Below are positions 17,292-25,956 of a DNA stretch of 64,000 nt, in pieces. The notes beneath the pieces are model-generated. The model had not been told where the DNA came from. It searched no databases and worked only from the letters and a program-made list of their open reading frames with translations. Each line of letters begins with the position of its first letter. Position 1 is the stretch's first letter. The position numbers and the translations under genes are program-made. Source of the stretch: Fibrobacterota bacterium (GTDB taxonomy: Bacteria > Fibrobacterota > Chitinivibrionia > Chitinivibrionales > Chitinispirillaceae); the NCBI GenBank assembly GCA_023459055.1, contig JAEWVR010000009.1:124001-188000 (forward strand), given 5' to 3'.

Positions 17292-18224
17292 ATGTTACAC
17301 AACAAATTAAATCGGTCGCAAACCGGTATCATATTATATGGAATTACTCCTCCCAAGCTTGATACGGATGATGATAAAATCGCAGAGATAGCAGAAAAAC
17401 AGTTCAATCGCCTCCGTAATCTTCCTGTTGATGCGCTGGTGCTGTATGATATTCAGGATGAGGCTGGAAGGACCAGTGCTGAACGTCCGTTTCCATTTCT
17501 TGCGACAATTGATCCGTTATTGTACCGTGAAAAGTACCTTTCTAAATTGCCTTATCCGTCAATTATCTATACATGTACCGGCAAGCACACGGAAAACTCA
17601 TTTATTAACTGGCTTAGTCACCCGGCACTATCAAAACATTTGTCAGTTTTTGTGGGCTGTGCAACAACAAAGCAGACTACGCAATTATCGATGAAACAAG
17701 CGTATGCATTACGTTCCAGTCATAATAATGCACTTACCATTGGTGGTGTCACCATTCCGGAACGTCACATTAATAAAGGTGACGAACACCTTCGAATTAT
17801 TGACAAACAGAAATCCGGATGCACATTCTTTATTTCTCAATGTGTTTATAATCTTGATGCATCAAAAAATCTTTTATCAGATCTGTTTTACTACTGCCAC
17901 GATAATGATATTAAACAGCCGGCGATGATCTTCACGTTGACACCCTGCGGTACTTTAAAGACATTACAGTTTATGGAGTGGCTGGGAATCAGTATTCCAT
18001 CATGGTTAAAAAACGATCTGTCACGGAGTGGCAACATTCTGCTAGAGTCGATGAATATTTGTAAATATATTGCAAGCGAGCTGACATGTTTTGCTAAAAG
18101 CAAGAACATCCCAATCGGTTTTAATATTGAAAGCGTTGCAATACGTAAAACTGAAATTGATGCATCAATCGAATTGTTACATTTTGTAAAAGGCCTGTTT
18201 CATCACGAGCAGGATAATTTATGA
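17292..18224 (+). CDS. Methylenetetrahydrofolate reductase-like protein
   Basis: A 310-residue TIM-barrel protein resembling the MTHFR superfamily. Features include YGITPPK near the N-terminus, ALVLYDIQDEAGR on an early strand, TIGGVTIPERH, then a conserved barrel segment with E/R and SGCTFFISQCVYN, the usual position of flavin-contacting loops. The similarity is to a divergent MetF-like group, so I do not claim methyl-THF activity. It closes the plus-strand run that began at 12237. No signal peptide. Confidence 0.65.
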   Translation: MLHNKLNRSQTGIILYGITPPKLDTDDDKIAEIAEKQFNRLRNLPVDALVLYDIQDEAGRTSAERPFPFLATIDPLLYREKYLSKLPYPSIIYTCTGKHTENSFINWLSHPALSKHLSVFVGCATTKQTTQLSMKQAYALRSSHNNALTIGGVTIPERHINKGDEHLRIIDKQKSGCTFFISQCVYNLDASKNLLSDLFYYCHDNDIKQPAMIFTLTPCGTLKTLQFMEWLGISIPSWLKNDLSRSGNILLESMNICKYIASELTCFAKSKNIPIGFNIESVAIRKTEIDASIELLHFVKGLFHHEQDNL

Positions 18225-18276
18225 TGATAAAACAAAGAATACTTTACTCAATTATTTCGTTCATTTGTCTTCTGGA

Positions 18277-19554
18277 TTAGTTGTTACAGTTTTTTCCAAA
18301 TTCTGCAACTTCGTACTTGTTGCGGATTTCATTAAAATACGACTCCAGCTGCATAAATACTTCTGTAACAAGTGGATCAAAGTGGTGTCCTTTCTCATTT
18401 GATATAATTGTTACAGCTTTCTCATGGGGCATTGCCTCTTTGTAAACTCTCTTGCATGTCAATGCATCATATACATCGACAAGTGCAATTATACGTGCAG
18501 AGAATGGAATTTCTTCACCTTTTAATCCACATGGATACCCTGTTCCATCCCATTTCTCATGATGATAATGGGCAATACATTGCGCCATATCAAGAAATGA
18601 TTTATCACCAAGCTTGTTTGTTATCTCCTCAATAACATTTTTTCCTATTTCGGAATGCCCTTTCATTACATCAAATTCATGAGGATCAAGTTTACCCGGT
18701 TTTAAAAGAATATTATCAGGGATTCCAACTTTTCCGATGTCGTGAAGTGTTGATGATAACATGATATCATCAATATATTGATATGTTATGTATTCTTTGT
18801 ATTTTTCATGTTTTGATAGTGTTCGTGCCAATAGAGCTGCATATTCCCTGATTCGTTCAAGATGCATTCCAGTATCAGTATCTCTGAATTCAGCAAGTTT
18901 TGCAAGACCGGTAATAGTTGCTTCCTTAGTTTTATTGATTGTCACAAAGGTCTTTTTGACACCCCAGATAAGCATGCTGATAGAAATGGAAAAAACAACA
19001 CAAATAAAAAAGATATTGAGATTTGTAATTGCCCAGTGTGGATATGGAAAATCTGAAATATCAAGGTACTCCCACGAAATACCGTGGTAAAAATGCAAAA
19101 TTTCTATCGACATCATGATACAGAGTGTCACTAATGATGCTATCAATGATGCCCTTATGTCAATAAATAATGCTGTAATAAGTACCGTAATCATCAGAAA
19201 GTAATTCCCTGTACCTCCGGGTCCATGAGAAATCTCAAGCATTGTTCCAAGAAAAAACAATACAATACTTATCAGCATAGTTCTGGTTTTTAATGAGATT
19301 GGTTTGAAAAAAAAGATAAATGATAAAGTACCTATTGCAAATGTATAAAGAATAGCTAATCCATAGTCTTTACAACTTACAGCATAAATAAAACTTGGAA
19401 TATAAATCGCAAATCCCACCGACAACATCATCAGGAAAATCGTACGGAAAATTACTACCTGCCAGTACTCAATCGAATTCGGATTGTACATTCTACCGGA
19501 ATGCTCTACGAAGTTAATAACACTATTGTATAAAGATTTGAATAATTTTCTCAT
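18277..19554 (-). CDS. Membrane HD-GYP phosphodiesterase
   Basis: A 425-residue membrane protein with five or six hydrophobic segments in residues 30-200 and a cytosolic HD-GYP domain. The metal site is H271-D272 (HDIGKVGIPD), the HHE at 331-333, and the GYP motif at 339-341 in DGTGYP. These are hallmarks of a phosphodiesterase that degrades cyclic di-GMP or cGAMP. The N-terminal membrane unit is likely a sensor of unknown signal. It points at the MTHFR-like gene, tail to tail. Confidence 0.92.
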   Translation of the reverse strand: MRKLFKSLYNSVINFVEHSGRMYNPNSIEYWQVVIFRTIFLMMLSVGFAIYIPSFIYAVSCKDYGLAILYTFAIGTLSFIFFFKPISLKTRTMLISIVLFFLGTMLEISHGPGGTGNYFLMITVLITALFIDIRASLIASLVTLCIMMSIEILHFYHGISWEYLDISDFPYPHWAITNLNIFFICVVFSISISMLIWGVKKTFVTINKTKEATITGLAKLAEFRDTDTGMHLERIREYAALLARTLSKHEKYKEYITYQYIDDIMLSSTLHDIGKVGIPDNILLKPGKLDPHEFDVMKGHSEIGKNVIEEITNKLGDKSFLDMAQCIAHYHHEKWDGTGYPCGLKGEEIPFSARIIALVDVYDALTCKRVYKEAMPHEKAVTIISNEKGHHFDPLVTEVFMQLESYFNEIRNKYEVAEFGKNCNN

Positions 19555-19861
19555 AAGTACATTGATTCTATATCTATTGTGCTGTTTTTACAATATCATT
19601 TTTACTTGAAAACGAACTAAGAATAAAAGGTGACGCTATAATGACCAGTGAAAAATCAATATGTTATAATTATTTGACAGATCAAATTCTAAGGTTTCTA
19701 ATTTAGTAATTTAGTTCGGATTGATATATTGAAACGGATGTATAATACACTATGCTTGGGAATATTTGAATAGTTGGTAAATGAAGTTGAACAATCAAAT
19801 AACAAATGACATTCGGGATTGAAACAAATAGTATTTGTAAACAACCCCTTAATCAATTCTT
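19555..19861. other. Intergenic region, no gene seen
   Basis: About 307 AT-rich bases between the HD-GYP start and the DEAD-box helicase stop, both minus strand. It should carry the HD-GYP promoter. TTGACA occurs at 19674-19679 on the plus strand, but no matching minus-10 box is convincing. Confidence 0.35.
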
Positions 19862-21544
19862 TTATCGCCGACGTCGTTGTGCTTTTTCAAAAACAGCATT
19901 ATCATCGGCATCAAATCGTCCACCTCGTTTTCTATCTGCACCACCTGCTGATGGTTTTGCCTTTTCTGCGAGAGGTCTGCGGTTATCACCGGACTGTTTT
20001 AATTTGGCAATAATATGTTCAGCTTCTGCAAAGGGTACAGTTATAAATGAGAAATTATCAAAAACCTCGACATCATCGATAAGCTTCATCGGTGTACCAG
20101 CTTTCTTTACGATAAATTCTACAAGGCTTCTCTTTGTGAAATCGCTGGAACGTCCCTTTGCAATGTACAGCCTTGTTCTACCGTCAGTTTCAGTAAAGAC
20201 ATGTTCTTTAACAGTATGCCTTCCAACTGGTGTCAGTTTTCTGTAACTGCTTTTGTCAAGAACTTTTCCAAATGAATACTTTAATACTGATGCAATAATA
20301 TTACGAGGTTCAACATCAGCAAGCAGAGTATCTGCCCAACTATGAAAGCTTCCTTTTTTGTCATCAGATAGTTCCATCAAAGCACGTATCTCGGTATTAA
20401 TTCTTTCCATACGGGCATCAACAATAGCTTCAACAGCTGGGACTTCCTTACGTTGAATACTTGCTTTGGTAATACGTTTGATAAATCCAAGCTTGCTGAA
20501 TTCATCCGGAGTGACAAATGTAACAGCAGTACCCTGATTTCCTGCGCGTCCGGTTCTTCCGATTCTGTGAATGTAACTTTCCGGATCCTGAGGAAGTGAA
20601 TAGTTGATAACATGAGAAAGATTATTGATATCAATACCCCGGGCTGCCACATCTGTAGCAACAAGCATTGAAATATTCTGTTTACGGAATTTGCGAAGAA
20701 TAGATTCCCGCTGCGCCTGTGAGATATCGCCATGCAAACCTTCTGCAGAGTATCCCCTGTCAATAAGTTTTGATGTCAGTTCATCAACTTCGATTTTTGT
20801 TCTGCAAAAAACAATACCGTAAAAAGTCTTCTCAATGTCAACAATACGGCAAAGTGCTTCAAACTTATCCTGACGTGCTACTTCAAAGTAAATCTGATCT
20901 GTAAGATTAGTCGTAAGGTTGTGTTGTGCTTTTACATGTTTATAATTTTTCATGTATTTAGAAGAAAGTTCTTTGATGCGTGCCGGCATTGTCGCCGAAA
21001 AAAGGCAAACTCGTTTTTCTTCAGGAGTATGCTCAAGAATCGCTTCTATATCATCAATAAATCCCATATTAAGCATCTCATCACCTTCATCGAGTATCAC
21101 ATACTCAATCTTATCAAGTATCAGCGTTTTTCGTTCAAGATGATCAAGAATGCGACCGGGAGTACCAACAACAATCGATACGCCTTTTCTCAACTTGGCT
21201 AATTGAAGCTCCATTGATTGTCCGCCGTAAATCGGTGCACACGTTATATCGGTATTACCTTTAAGTGAATTAATCTCCTCTGCAATCTGTATAACAAGCT
21301 CGCGTGTCGGAGCGAGAACGATTGCCTGAGGATGTTTTGAATGAGGTTTAAGGCGTTCAATCAGCGGTAAAGCAAAGGTTGCCGTCTTACCTGTTCCTGT
21401 TTGAGCCTGAGCAACAATATCGCTCTCATTTTTGAGCAGCAGAGGAATAGTAATTGACTGAATTTCAGTCGGTTCCTCAAAGCCCCTCGCTTCAAGAGCT
21501 GTCAATGTTTTCTCTGTTAAACCCAATTCTCTGAACTTTTCCAT
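19862..21544 (-). CDS. deaD: DEAD-box RNA helicase with DbpA-type RNA-binding domain
   Basis: A 560-residue CsdA/DeaD-type RNA helicase. Motifs run in order: Q motif (FEEPTEIQ), motif I AQTGTGKT, Ia PTRELV, Ib TPGR, II DEGD, III SAT, V DVAARGID and VI HRIGRTGR. Motif II is unusual, DEGD instead of DEAD. Residues about 450-530 match the DbpA RNA-binding domain, and the final 40 residues are basic and disordered, as in many cold-shock helicases. It unwinds RNA during ribosome assembly or decay in the cytosol. A 368-base upstream leader may allow temperature control. Confidence 0.93.
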   Translation of the reverse strand: MEKFRELGLTEKTLTALEARGFEEPTEIQSITIPLLLKNESDIVAQAQTGTGKTATFALPLIERLKPHSKHPQAIVLAPTRELVIQIAEEINSLKGNTDITCAPIYGGQSMELQLAKLRKGVSIVVGTPGRILDHLERKTLILDKIEYVILDEGDEMLNMGFIDDIEAILEHTPEEKRVCLFSATMPARIKELSSKYMKNYKHVKAQHNLTTNLTDQIYFEVARQDKFEALCRIVDIEKTFYGIVFCRTKIEVDELTSKLIDRGYSAEGLHGDISQAQRESILRKFRKQNISMLVATDVAARGIDINNLSHVINYSLPQDPESYIHRIGRTGRAGNQGTAVTFVTPDEFSKLGFIKRITKASIQRKEVPAVEAIVDARMERINTEIRALMELSDDKKGSFHSWADTLLADVEPRNIIASVLKYSFGKVLDKSSYRKLTPVGRHTVKEHVFTETDGRTRLYIAKGRSSDFTKRSLVEFIVKKAGTPMKLIDDVEVFDNFSFITVPFAEAEHIIAKLKQSGDNRRPLAEKAKPSAGGADRKRGGRFDADDNAVFEKAQRRRR

Positions 21545-21912
21545 GTACTTCTTTCTTTCTGTTTATACAACTTTTCACAGATATATAACCATCATACACC
21601 TGCTACTCCAAGCCGTACAAAATAGGTTATGTGCAGATGAATTCCGTAAAAAATTGTAAATTCTTATAATTTTCAATGAACTAAGTATATCGTAAAACTC
21701 ACATTTTGAGTATAAATTCCTCTTTCAAGTTATTGATTTGATCATAAAGCTATTGGAACAAACCATATTTTAACAAAATTGTGTATTTTTCAGGCATGGG
21801 ATTGAGCGATTTCTTATATTAGATCAGTTATAGCATACCAGTAACTGATTTTAATATACAAGTCAGTAACCTTATCTTTCTGTATTGTTTATTATTGACG
21901 AAAGGATGTAGT
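21545..21912. other. Divergent intergenic region
   Basis: 368 AT-rich bases between the helicase start (minus) and the small acidic protein (plus). It must hold both promoters. No hairpin or repeat stood out. Confidence 0.4.
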
Positions 21913-22257
21913 ATGGATAATGCACCTAAAATGATGACCGCACTTATTGCGACAATTGAATCACAATTAAAACTAATTGAAAAAAACAATGATGCCAACC
22001 AGAAAAAAGCCATTGCCGAGACAGTAAATCTTCTTTGCTGTTCATATAAAAGTATGACCGAGTCTTTTAGCAACATGTATGGTACATTTAAAGATTTTGA
22101 TGACGATGATGATGATTTCATGGATTTTATGGATGATGATTTTGACAACCGCGATGATGACTTCGGAAAACACGACTTCGAAATCAACAATAAAATTAAG
22201 ACTTTCAAAAATGGCAAAGGAAAAAAGTCCAAAAAAGACGATGAAATCCCGTTTTAA
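21913..22257 (+). CDS. Small acidic protein with an SSB-like C-terminal tip
   Basis: A 114-residue protein I do not recognise as a family. Residues 1-60 look helical (MMTALIATIESQLKLIEKN, and a KKAIAETVNLLCCSYKS helix). Residues about 64-90 are extremely Asp-rich. A basic stretch (KGKKSKK) is followed by the last six residues DDEIPF. That ending is nearly identical to the conserved SSB tail (DDDIPF in E. coli), which docks RecO, PriA, RecQ, ExoI and others. The protein has no OB fold. I infer it could bind SSB-tail receptors. ATG 21913 has AAAGGA 6 bases upstream. Confidence 0.7.
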   Translation: MDNAPKMMTALIATIESQLKLIEKNNDANQKKAIAETVNLLCCSYKSMTESFSNMYGTFKDFDDDDDDFMDFMDDDFDNRDDDFGKHDFEINNKIKTFKNGKGKKSKKDDEIPF

Positions 22258-22330
22258 TTTATCATGCACTGCACATTCTTTTTGTGAAAATGGAATATAT
22301 TACAAACTCTATTAAAGGGACCTGCCGGCA

Positions 22331-23002
22331 ATGGGAAACCGGGATCTGATTTTATCCTATATTACTATTCGTCGTACAATTGGAATACTTGGTATACTTC
22401 TTCCTGTTATCTGTCTTGCGGGAGGATATTTTCTCGCACACGAACCACTAAAATCGTCAATCAGTCTTTATTACTATACAAATATGCATGACGTTTTTGT
22501 TGGTATATTATTTATGGTTGCAATATTTCTGGTTACCTATGAAGACGAACGAAAAGTTGATGATTTCCTGACAACAATTGTAGGATTTGCCGGTTTTGGT
22601 ATTGTAATCTTTCCATGCAAAAATATTTCGGAACCCATTAGTCATATTGGTACATTCCAGCTCGCAGCACCCACATCAGATATGATTCATCTCATCTCGG
22701 CATCAGTATTTTTTATTCTGCTCGGCTTCAACTCAATCTTCATTTTTACCCGTAAAAAAAGTGGTGTAAAGAGTGATAAACGCAATGAATTTATCCGAAA
22801 TTTTATTTATATCGTTTCCGGTGTTACCATTCTTGTATGTATGTCTATTCTAATAGTTTGTTATTTTACCCAGGGAGAATGTGGTTTCAACAACTCTAAC
22901 CTGCCAATCATTTTTGAATCAATAATGCTTTTTGCATTCGGGATATCATGGCTTATAAAAGGAGAGACATTCTATAAAGACAGGGAGGAGAAGCTTCAAT
23001 AA
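22331..23002 (+). CDS. Integral membrane protein of unknown function
   Basis: A 223-residue protein with about six membrane segments, for example GILGILLPVICLAGGYFLA, VFVGILFMVAIFLVTY, LISASVFFILLGFNSIFIF and VSGVTILVCMSILIVCYF. It resembles small multi-pass proteins of the DUF998/Frag1 kind but I cannot assign it. There is no signal for catalysis. It follows the acidic protein after 73 bases with AAGGGA upstream, so they may be co-transcribed. ATG 22331 is the only sensible start. Confidence 0.65.
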   Translation: MGNRDLILSYITIRRTIGILGILLPVICLAGGYFLAHEPLKSSISLYYYTNMHDVFVGILFMVAIFLVTYEDERKVDDFLTTIVGFAGFGIVIFPCKNISEPISHIGTFQLAAPTSDMIHLISASVFFILLGFNSIFIFTRKKSGVKSDKRNEFIRNFIYIVSGVTILVCMSILIVCYFTQGECGFNNSNLPIIFESIMLFAFGISWLIKGETFYKDREEKLQ

Positions 23003-23025
23003 TTTCAACTTTTTTTTGAAATAAA

Positions 23026-23055
23026 TTGCTTTTTCAATTTTACCGGTTATATATT
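23026..23055 (+). promoter_or_regulatory. Candidate sigma-70 promoter
   Basis: TTGCTT (23026-23031) and TATATT (23050-23055) with 18 bases between them, 24 bases after the membrane-protein stop. It would drive the candidate small RNA that follows. Confidence 0.3.
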
Positions 23056-23060
23056 ACTGT

Positions 23061-23156
23061 TACCTACATAATAATCCTCATTGCAAGGTCCTCTTGCAGA
23101 CAATTTGGGTGAAGCGGAAGGCGTCGGGTAGTAATACCCGGCGCTTATTTTTTATT
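23061..23156 (+). ncRNA. Candidate small RNA of about 95 nt
   Basis: Bounded by the candidate promoter and a strong intrinsic terminator. A perfect 6-bp hairpin TGCAAG (23082-23087) with CTTGCA (23093-23098) lies near the middle. The 96 bases are less AT-rich than their flanks. I checked by eye for SRP RNA, 6S and common riboswitch cores and saw no match. It could equally be the 3' untranslated region of the membrane-protein gene. Confidence 0.35.
23121..23156 (+). terminator. Strong intrinsic terminator
   Basis: GCGTCGGGTA (23121-23130) pairs with TACCCGGCGC (23135-23144), one G-T type mismatch and a 4-base loop, followed by TTATTTTTTATTT. This is a textbook Rho-independent terminator for the plus strand. 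Confidence 0.85.
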
Positions 23157-23213
23157 TGGGATGCATGTAGGGGATGATCGCGACCATCCTCTTCATGTGT
23201 CTCGACAAATCCA

Positions 23214-24767
23214 CTACCAATCAATGGGGAAATAATCTTTTAGAAATTTGCCACACCAATGCTTGCTGGTATTTATCCCATCAAAGAATGGATCACAGAC
23301 TCTCGCAGCACCGTCTACGATGTCAAGTGGCGGTTGAAAATCATGAAGTTCCTGTTTACGTTTTGCGAGCAAAACCGGATCTTCATCGGTAACCCATCCG
23401 GTATCAACAGCATTCATATAAATTCCATGTTTTGACAATGCCTCTGCAGATGTATGTGTGAGCATATTTAATGCTGCTTTAGCCATATTTGTATGCGGAT
23501 GTCGCTCATCTTTTTTCCATCTGAAAAATTTTCCTTCCATCGCAGACACGTTTACAATATGTTTTTGTCCAGTATACTCCCTTTTCATAATCGGAATAAG
23601 TTTATTACATAAAACAAATGGTGCAACTGCATTGACAAGCTGAATTTCAAGCATCTCAGCTGTCGGAATCTCGTCTTCACCAAGTCGTAATCTCCAACTG
23701 TTAGTGGAGCGCAGATCGACCTGTTGCAAATCAGCGTCAAGTTGACCAACAGGGAATACGTCTGCTGTTGACATCGAGCAGTCGTATGAATATGGCACCT
23801 GAGAAAGCTTTGCTGCAGATCGTATACCAATACCAGGCGCGGTACCATTCCATGCAACGGGAAGTGCCTTATCACCTGCTGAATCTGTACCTGTAAAGCT
23901 AAGCAGATGTTCAGTACAATCCTTGTAGTGTGAAAGCAGAGACTGGGCTGACCTTGGAATATCCTTAAAATCAAGGGTCTCATTTGCCATAAGATGAGCA
24001 TAAAATCCCGGAGGACGCCGAACAGTCTGCGCTGCATTGTTCACAATGATGTCAAGTCTCGAGTACTGTCGTCCGAAAAAATTGCAAAACAGTTCAACGC
24101 TTGGAGTGTGACGAAGATCAAGCCCAAAGATCTGCAACCGCTTACCCCAAATATGAAAATCCGGTTCTTTTGAGAATCTAAGTGCAGAATCAACAGGAAA
24201 ACGCGTCGTAGCAATGACTGTCGCTCCTGCCCGTAACATCATTAATGTTGCATGATAGCCGATTTTTAAACGGGATCCGGTTATAAGAGCAACCTGATTC
24301 TCAAGATTAGCAGTCTGAAAACGCTTCTGGTAATTAAATTCGGCACATTTTTCACACATAGTATCATAAAAATGATGAAGTTTTGTAAATTCAGCTTTAC
24401 ATACGTAACATGTTCTGGGTGAATTGAGCAGCGTATCAGAATCAGATAGATTCCGATTATCAGTTTCAATTTGATTTGGTGCAATAAAAACCTGATTTTC
24501 CCTGGCTTTACGAATGCCGGTTTGTGCACGTGCCTGGCGCTCCTTTTGAATAATCTGAAGCCTCTTAAGCCGGTTCTGTTCCTTGTTTATTTTCTTTTTT
24601 TCCTCTCTGCCAGGCCTCGACAGCTTTCCCGCAGCTTTCAGTAATGCAATCCGCTGATCATTAGGTAATTGAGCAATTACTGATGGATTATCAAGCAACA
24701 GCTCAAGTGTATTGATACAGGAAGTAATCTGATGTAAGTCTAATTGTTCATCAATATTCATTACCAT
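23214..24767 (-). CDS. Large SDR-fold protein with N-terminal Cys4 region
   Basis: A 517-residue protein. Residues 1-115 are charged and helical, C120-x2-C123 and C138-x2-C141 form a probable zinc knuckle, and residues 155-515 are a Rossmann/SDR domain (VALITGSRLKIGY, IIVNNAA). The usual catalytic YxxxK is not intact: Lys430 is present in NMAKAAL but residue 426 is Thr, not Tyr. Ser408 is kept in NVSAMEG. It resembles a little-studied family of about 500-residue SDR proteins. Dehydrogenase activity is therefore uncertain. ATG 24761 is an alternative start. Confidence 0.75.
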   Translation of the reverse strand: MVMNIDEQLDLHQITSCINTLELLLDNPSVIAQLPNDQRIALLKAAGKLSRPGREEKKKINKEQNRLKRLQIIQKERQARAQTGIRKARENQVFIAPNQIETDNRNLSDSDTLLNSPRTCYVCKAEFTKLHHFYDTMCEKCAEFNYQKRFQTANLENQVALITGSRLKIGYHATLMMLRAGATVIATTRFPVDSALRFSKEPDFHIWGKRLQIFGLDLRHTPSVELFCNFFGRQYSRLDIIVNNAAQTVRRPPGFYAHLMANETLDFKDIPRSAQSLLSHYKDCTEHLLSFTGTDSAGDKALPVAWNGTAPGIGIRSAAKLSQVPYSYDCSMSTADVFPVGQLDADLQQVDLRSTNSWRLRLGEDEIPTAEMLEIQLVNAVAPFVLCNKLIPIMKREYTGQKHIVNVSAMEGKFFRWKKDERHPHTNMAKAALNMLTHTSAEALSKHGIYMNAVDTGWVTDEDPVLLAKRKQELHDFQPPLDIVDGAARVCDPFFDGINTSKHWCGKFLKDYFPIDW

Positions 24768-24963
24768 ATTCCATTGTTAAAAATAGTTATCTTCAAAAAA
24801 TACAAAATTTATGATAGAAATAGAAATATTTTTTTCACCTGTCATGAGTTTACTTGAGAGAAAAAACAACGTGGCTTTTGTCTGATTCAATGATGGTTAC
24901 ATACGCAATACTGTAGTTGTTCTGAATGCAGAACCGAATGATTTCAGGCTGATATGCTTTTGT

Positions 24964-25872
24964 TTACTTTTTTCTCAGTTTACCCATGATTTTTTCACCA
25001 TAAAAAAGAAAGAATAAGCCACTCACAATAAGAATGCATGATGGAATCAGAAAGGGAACAGTTTTTTCCTGACCAATAAAAACACCAATCAAAACTGCAA
25101 TCACCGGATTAACGAGGGAGTACGATACAACACGATGATTTGGTTCATGTTTTAGTAAAAAACCATATGCGCAAAACGCAACTGAACCAATTATTGTAAG
25201 ATAAGTAAGCGAAAACCAGGACACAGGACTTATTGTGCTTAGTGGTAGTGTGTGGACTGGATGAACAAAATTCCATGCGATAAATGATAATAATCCCGCA
25301 ATTACAGATTGAACACCTGTATTCATCATAACATCACCCGGTAATGGGACTTTCTTACTTAACGTAGTGCCAAGCGCCCATGAAACCGCAGCAGCAAACA
25401 ATAACAAAGTGAAAGGATTAAGTGATGGTAGAAATGTTTGTCCATTGCTTAGTAATAACCATGTACCGGCAACTCCAATGCCTGCTCCAAATAATGATAC
25501 TGATAATATTCTCTTTTTTAAAAATAATCTATCAAAAACCAGTACGACAATCGGTACCGTGCTGATTAACAACGCAGCAATATAACTGTCAACCTTCATC
25601 TCCCCTATTGTTACCAAACCATTTCCACCAATAAGTAAAAGAATTCCGATTATTGATGAAAACAGAATTTGCATTCCAGTAGGAAGTACGTTCTTGATAT
25701 TCTTTCGATTTATTAACAATGTGTAGCTAATTAATCCTAATCCACCAATAAGAAAACGAAATGCAACAACATACATTGGCGGGATTGTGGTAACAGCAAG
25801 CTTGATAAAATAATATGTTGATCCCCAAACAATATAAATTGTTGCATATGACAAGATAATTCTAAACAACAT
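24964..25872 (-). CDS. DMT/EamA-family transporter
   Basis: A 302-residue membrane protein with ten predicted helices in two EamA repeats, opening with YIVWGSTYYFIKLAV, the signature of the YedA/RhaT-like drug/metabolite transporter group. The first repeat has the GGLGLISY and GGNGLVTIGE segments; the second repeats AVSWALGTTLSKK. Substrates of this family are amino acids, sugars or drugs and cannot be told from sequence. The C-terminus is basic (LRKK). Confidence 0.9.
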   Translation of the reverse strand: MLFRIILSYATIYIVWGSTYYFIKLAVTTIPPMYVVAFRFLIGGLGLISYTLLINRKNIKNVLPTGMQILFSSIIGILLLIGGNGLVTIGEMKVDSYIAALLISTVPIVVLVFDRLFLKKRILSVSLFGAGIGVAGTWLLLSNGQTFLPSLNPFTLLLFAAAVSWALGTTLSKKVPLPGDVMMNTGVQSVIAGLLSFIAWNFVHPVHTLPLSTISPVSWFSLTYLTIIGSVAFCAYGFLLKHEPNHRVVSYSLVNPVIAVLIGVFIGQEKTVPFLIPSCILIVSGLFFLFYGEKIMGKLRKK

Positions 25873-25956
25873 TTAGTTATTTCTCTCGTTAAAGATTATT
25901 TATAGTTTTTTTTAAGGTGAATGCGTGAAAAAATGAAAGCTGATAATTAAAAATTA

